Source of the DNA: Acidobacteriota bacterium
Lineage (GTDB): Bacteria > Acidobacteriota > Blastocatellia > Pyrinomonadales > Pyrinomonadaceae
Reading direction: 5' to 3'
NCBI GenBank assembly: GCA_025463135.1
Contig: JAOAPY010000013.1
Span: 62,001-126,000, forward strand
Length of the DNA: 64,000 nt
Position 1 is the first letter of the stretch. Every line of letters starts with the position of its first letter. Under the pieces are notes generated by a model that saw only the letters and a list, made by a program, of their open reading frames with translations, ran no database searches and was not told the DNA's origin. Positions 61,835 to 64,000 of this stretch are shown here, piece after piece. The position numbers and the translations under genes are program-made.

Positions 61835-63100
61835 TTAGCCGAATAAGCCGTTTACGTACTGTTCAGGATCAAAAACCACCAGATCATCAACCTGTTCGCC
61901 GATGCCCACATAACGAATGGGAAGGTTCAGCTCGCGAGAGATCGCCACGGCGATGCCACCTTTTGCGGTGCCATCAAGCTTGGTCAGTACGATACCGGTC
62001 ACTCCGGCCACTTTCAAAAATTGCCGCGCCTGCTCCAAACCATTCTGCCCGGTGACCGCATCGACGACCAGCAGTGTTTCATGTGGCGCGCTTTCAACTT
62101 CGCGAGCGGCGACACGCTTCATCTTTTCCAGTTCGGACATCAGATTGGACTTCGTATGCAGCCGGCCGGCGGTATCGACTATTAACACATCCGAGCCGCG
62201 CGCCTTGGCTGCCTTCAATGAATCAAATAACACAGCCGCGGGATCCGTTCCCTGCTTCTGTTGAATCAGCGGTACGCCGGTGCGTTCAGCCCAAATCGCC
62301 AACTGCTCAGACGCGGCCGCGCGAAAAGTGTCTGCGGCACAAATCAAAACGTCGTTGCCTTCGGCCTTGATTCGCTGGGCGAGTTTACCGATGGTGGTTG
62401 TCTTGCCGACACCATTTACGCCAACGATCATCATCACATAAGGCGACACGTTTTCAGGAATACTGGTTTCAGAAGCAATGCCCTGCGCTTCGGCAGCGTG
62501 CAGGATCTTCAAGAGCTCATCTTTGATGGCCTGCTTGAGAGCCTCGATATCGTTAATCGATTTTCGCGCGATGCCCCGCCGCACGTTATCCAGAATTTCC
62601 AGCGTTGTGGTGACACCGATGTCAGTCGCAATCAGGGCCTCTTCCAGTTCATCGAGCAATTCCTCGTCGATCTGCTTTCGTCCCTGAAAAACAGTATCCA
62701 GCTTTTCCGAAAGTGATTCCCGCGTCGCCGCCACTGCACGACGAAAGCGTGCCGAAAATTCCTGCTCCAGCGCCGCCTCCTGCGCCTGCAGTTCTTCGAT
62801 CGAAAGATTGAGCCCCAGAACTGAGGTCTGGAACGGCGATCGCGACGGAGCCGGTTTCGGGGCTTGCGGCACTTCACTCGCGGCGCGTTTTATGCCGCCG
62901 CCGGAGGTGGCAGATGCCGGCGCTCGAGGGGTCGCTTCGATCCTGGCCTCGACCTTCGCCGGCGCTACTGGAACCGGAGTGCTGACCGCCGCCGGTGCAA
63001 CCTGCGAAGGTTCCGGAGCGGGCGTCGCTGCCGTCCGCGGCTCATTCAGGCCAAGCGTTACAAACTGATCCTTGCTCTTGCGTTTCCAAAAAAGTCCCAT
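61835..63100 (-). CDS. ftsY: Signal recognition particle receptor FtsY
   Basis: A 421-residue SRP GTPase that docks SRP-ribosome complexes at the membrane. An N-terminal Ala/Pro-rich acidic-poor linker (about 1-95) precedes the four-helix N domain and the G domain: [18 protein letters not shown] (P-loop near residue 223-231), [20 protein letters not shown] and [10 protein letters not shown]. The linker is long and low-complexity, as in many FtsY proteins. Confidence 0.95.
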   Translation of the reverse strand: MGLFWKRKSKDQFVTLGLNEPRTAATPAPEPSQVAPAAVSTPVPVAPAKVEARIEATPRAPASATSGGGIKRAASEVPQAPKPAPSRSPFQTSVLGLNLSIEELQAQEAALEQEFSARFRRAVAATRESLSEKLDTVFQGRKQIDEELLDELEEALIATDIGVTTTLEILDNVRRGIARKSINDIEALKQAIKDELLKILHAAEAQGIASETSIPENVSPYVMMIVGVNGVGKTTTIGKLAQRIKAEGNDVLICAADTFRAAASEQLAIWAERTGVPLIQQKQGTDPAAVLFDSLKAAKARGSDVLIVDTAGRLHTKSNLMSELEKMKRVAAREVESAPHETLLVVDAVTGQNGLEQARQFLKVAGVTGIVLTKLDGTAKGGIAVAISRELNLPIRYVGIGEQVDDLVVFDPEQYVNGLFG

Positions 63101-63167
63101 ATCTGGTCCACTAAGCCCGATGATTGCTAATTCAGGGATGAATGAAAGCGTCGATTATAAGCAGAAC

Positions 63168-63196
63168 AACCGCATCCCCACAAAAAGGGTGCGGTT
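63168..63196 (-). other. Small hairpin between the HD-GYP and ftsY genes
   Basis: aaccgcatcc at 63168 and gggtgcggtt at 63187-63196 pair over a short loop with a run of A (T on the minus strand) inside the loop. It lies downstream of the HD-GYP stop, so it may contribute to termination, but no T-run follows the stem. Confidence 0.3.
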
Positions 63197-63324
63197 ATGA
63201 GGACTGCTTCAGTTTAATCTGGTGAGGAAATCCTGGTTTGGGGGAGCGAGTAGTGACTATAGCCAGCGATTGAAACCGCGCGAGAATGAGAGGACCCTGG
63301 CTATTAAGTCGTCTGCCGCTCGTG

Positions 63325-64000
63325 CTACGAAACTGAAACAGCTTCAAGTGCGGACGGAATTTTAGGAGGCGAAGCTGAGGGCACGTCGCCGTTTCCACTG
63401 GCAGGTTTCTTCAGGCGCACCGACCCGGGTCGTATCTGTCCTTCCTCACATGCGGCCACGAACGCGGCAACCACACGCTCATCGTAGCGGGTGCCCACAA
63501 AACTCTTGATCCGTTCGATCGCATCCTCGAACTTCAGAGCCTGTTGATAAGGACGATCCGTGGTCATGGCATCAAAGGTGTCAGCAACGGAAACGATGCG
63601 CGCCATGAGTGGAATCTCGTCACCTTTGAGACCTTGCGGGTATCCTTGCCCGTTGATCATTTCATGGTGCATGTACATGCCGGGCAGAAACTCTTTCATC
63701 GCCGGGATTTGTGACATGATCTTGTAGCCCTTCTGCGGATGCTGCTTCATGATCGTAAACTCTTCATCCGTCAGCGCTGAAGGCTTCTTGAGGATCACAT
63801 CGTCAATACCGATCTTGCCTACGTCATGCAGCACCGCGCTGATGCGGATCTTTTCAACTTCGTCGTCAGGCAAGCCGAGACGCTGAGCGATAGCAATTGA
63901 GAAACGTGAGACTCGCTCGGAATGGCCGCGTGTATATGGATCCTTGCCGTCAATCGCCGCTGCCAGGCTCTTAACTGTTCCCAGGAACAACTGACGGTTC
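63325..64000 (-). CDS. HD-GYP domain protein, 5'-truncated by the window edge
   Basis: The frame continues past base 64000, so the N-terminus (often a receiver or sensor domain) is not visible; about 225 residues are. The c-di-GMP phosphodiesterase core is clear: LAAAIDGKDPYTRGHSERV, the HD pair in AVLHDVGKIG, and HHEMINGQGYPQGLKGDEIP for the GYP motif, then ARIVSVADTFDAMTTDRPYQ. It hydrolyses cyclic di-GMP and so can oppose the PilZ receptor system elsewhere in the window. Confidence 0.93.
   Translation of the reverse strand, partial: NRQLFLGTVKSLAAAIDGKDPYTRGHSERVSRFSIAIAQRLGLPDDEVEKIRISAVLHDVGKIGIDDVILKKPSALTDEEFTIMKQHPQKGYKIMSQIPAMKEFLPGMYMHHEMINGQGYPQGLKGDEIPLMARIVSVADTFDAMTTDRPYQQALKFEDAIERIKSFVGTRYDERVVAAFVAACEEGQIRPGSVRLKKPASGNGDVPSASPPKIPSALEAVSVS

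Overview
The window looks like a chromosomal segment of a diderm, menaquinone-using soil bacterium, most probably an Acidobacteriota of the Blastocatellia/Pyrinomonadales type. This is inferred from gene content, not from a marker gene: an LPS-transport block (LptB and an LptC/LptA-like fusion) shows an outer membrane; a UbiE/MenG methyltransferase, an RNase J, an acidobacterial-style VWFA-related secreted protein, a giant tricorn-type protease and a bacterial type A RNase P RNA fit together best in that phylum. Coding density is high, but most intergenic gaps are filled with palindromic or 7-bp-periodic repeat elements.

Layout. 1-3.1 kb: 3' end of ubiE/menG, then an accessory module (transposase with two translationally coupled small genes, divergent from a membrane-anchored coiled-coil protein) bracketed by a 12-bp inverted repeat. 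3.1-7.6 kb: two DppB/DppC-type ABC permeases and a transsulfuration pair (cysteine/cystathionine synthase and cystathionine gamma-lyase). 7.7-13.2 kb: PP2C phosphatase, NfeD-like protein, proline dehydrogenase, HD hydrolase and a secreted VWFA protein. 13.5-18.9 kb: heme block (HemX/CcsA-like, hemA, hemC, hemD) followed by a sigma-54 activator. 18.9-28.4 kb: TIR-TPR protein, an unrecognised secreted protein, tricorn-type protease, alkaline-phosphatase-superfamily enzyme, MFS transporter and two small genes.

28.5-32.8 kb: rnpB on the minus strand with a clear extended -10 promoter, an unusual CPBP-family membrane protein, and a TPR/SLBB polysaccharide-export pair. 33.4-44.9 kb: one long minus-strand block running PilZ, recJ, lptC/A fusion, lptB, rpoN, hpf, rapZ, PTS IIA, HPr, ptsI, i.e. 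the classical rpoN neighbourhood joined to a regulatory (sugar-permease-free) PTS. 45.3-49.5 kb: uppP, SDR, ACT protein, RNase J. 49.7-53.3 kb: two toxin-antitoxin loci (hicBA with a small coupled upstream ORF; a PIN toxin with a single-base frameshift plus an intact antitoxin) around an S9 peptidase. 53.6-64 kb: M64 peptidase, msrA, two small secreted proteins, GNAT, cytochrome P450, ksgA, ribD, ftsY and an HD-GYP gene running off the right edge.

The most distinctive signal is non-coding. At about ten loci, degenerate tandem arrays with a strict 7-bp period (at least four different heptamer families) are mostly arranged as inverted pairs between genes, and in one case the repeat supplies the 3' end of ribD and part of the 5' reading frame of ksgA. 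A second dispersed family (TGTCCGACAAAC... palindromes) occurs at five loci. I found no CRISPR array, rRNA or tRNA gene.
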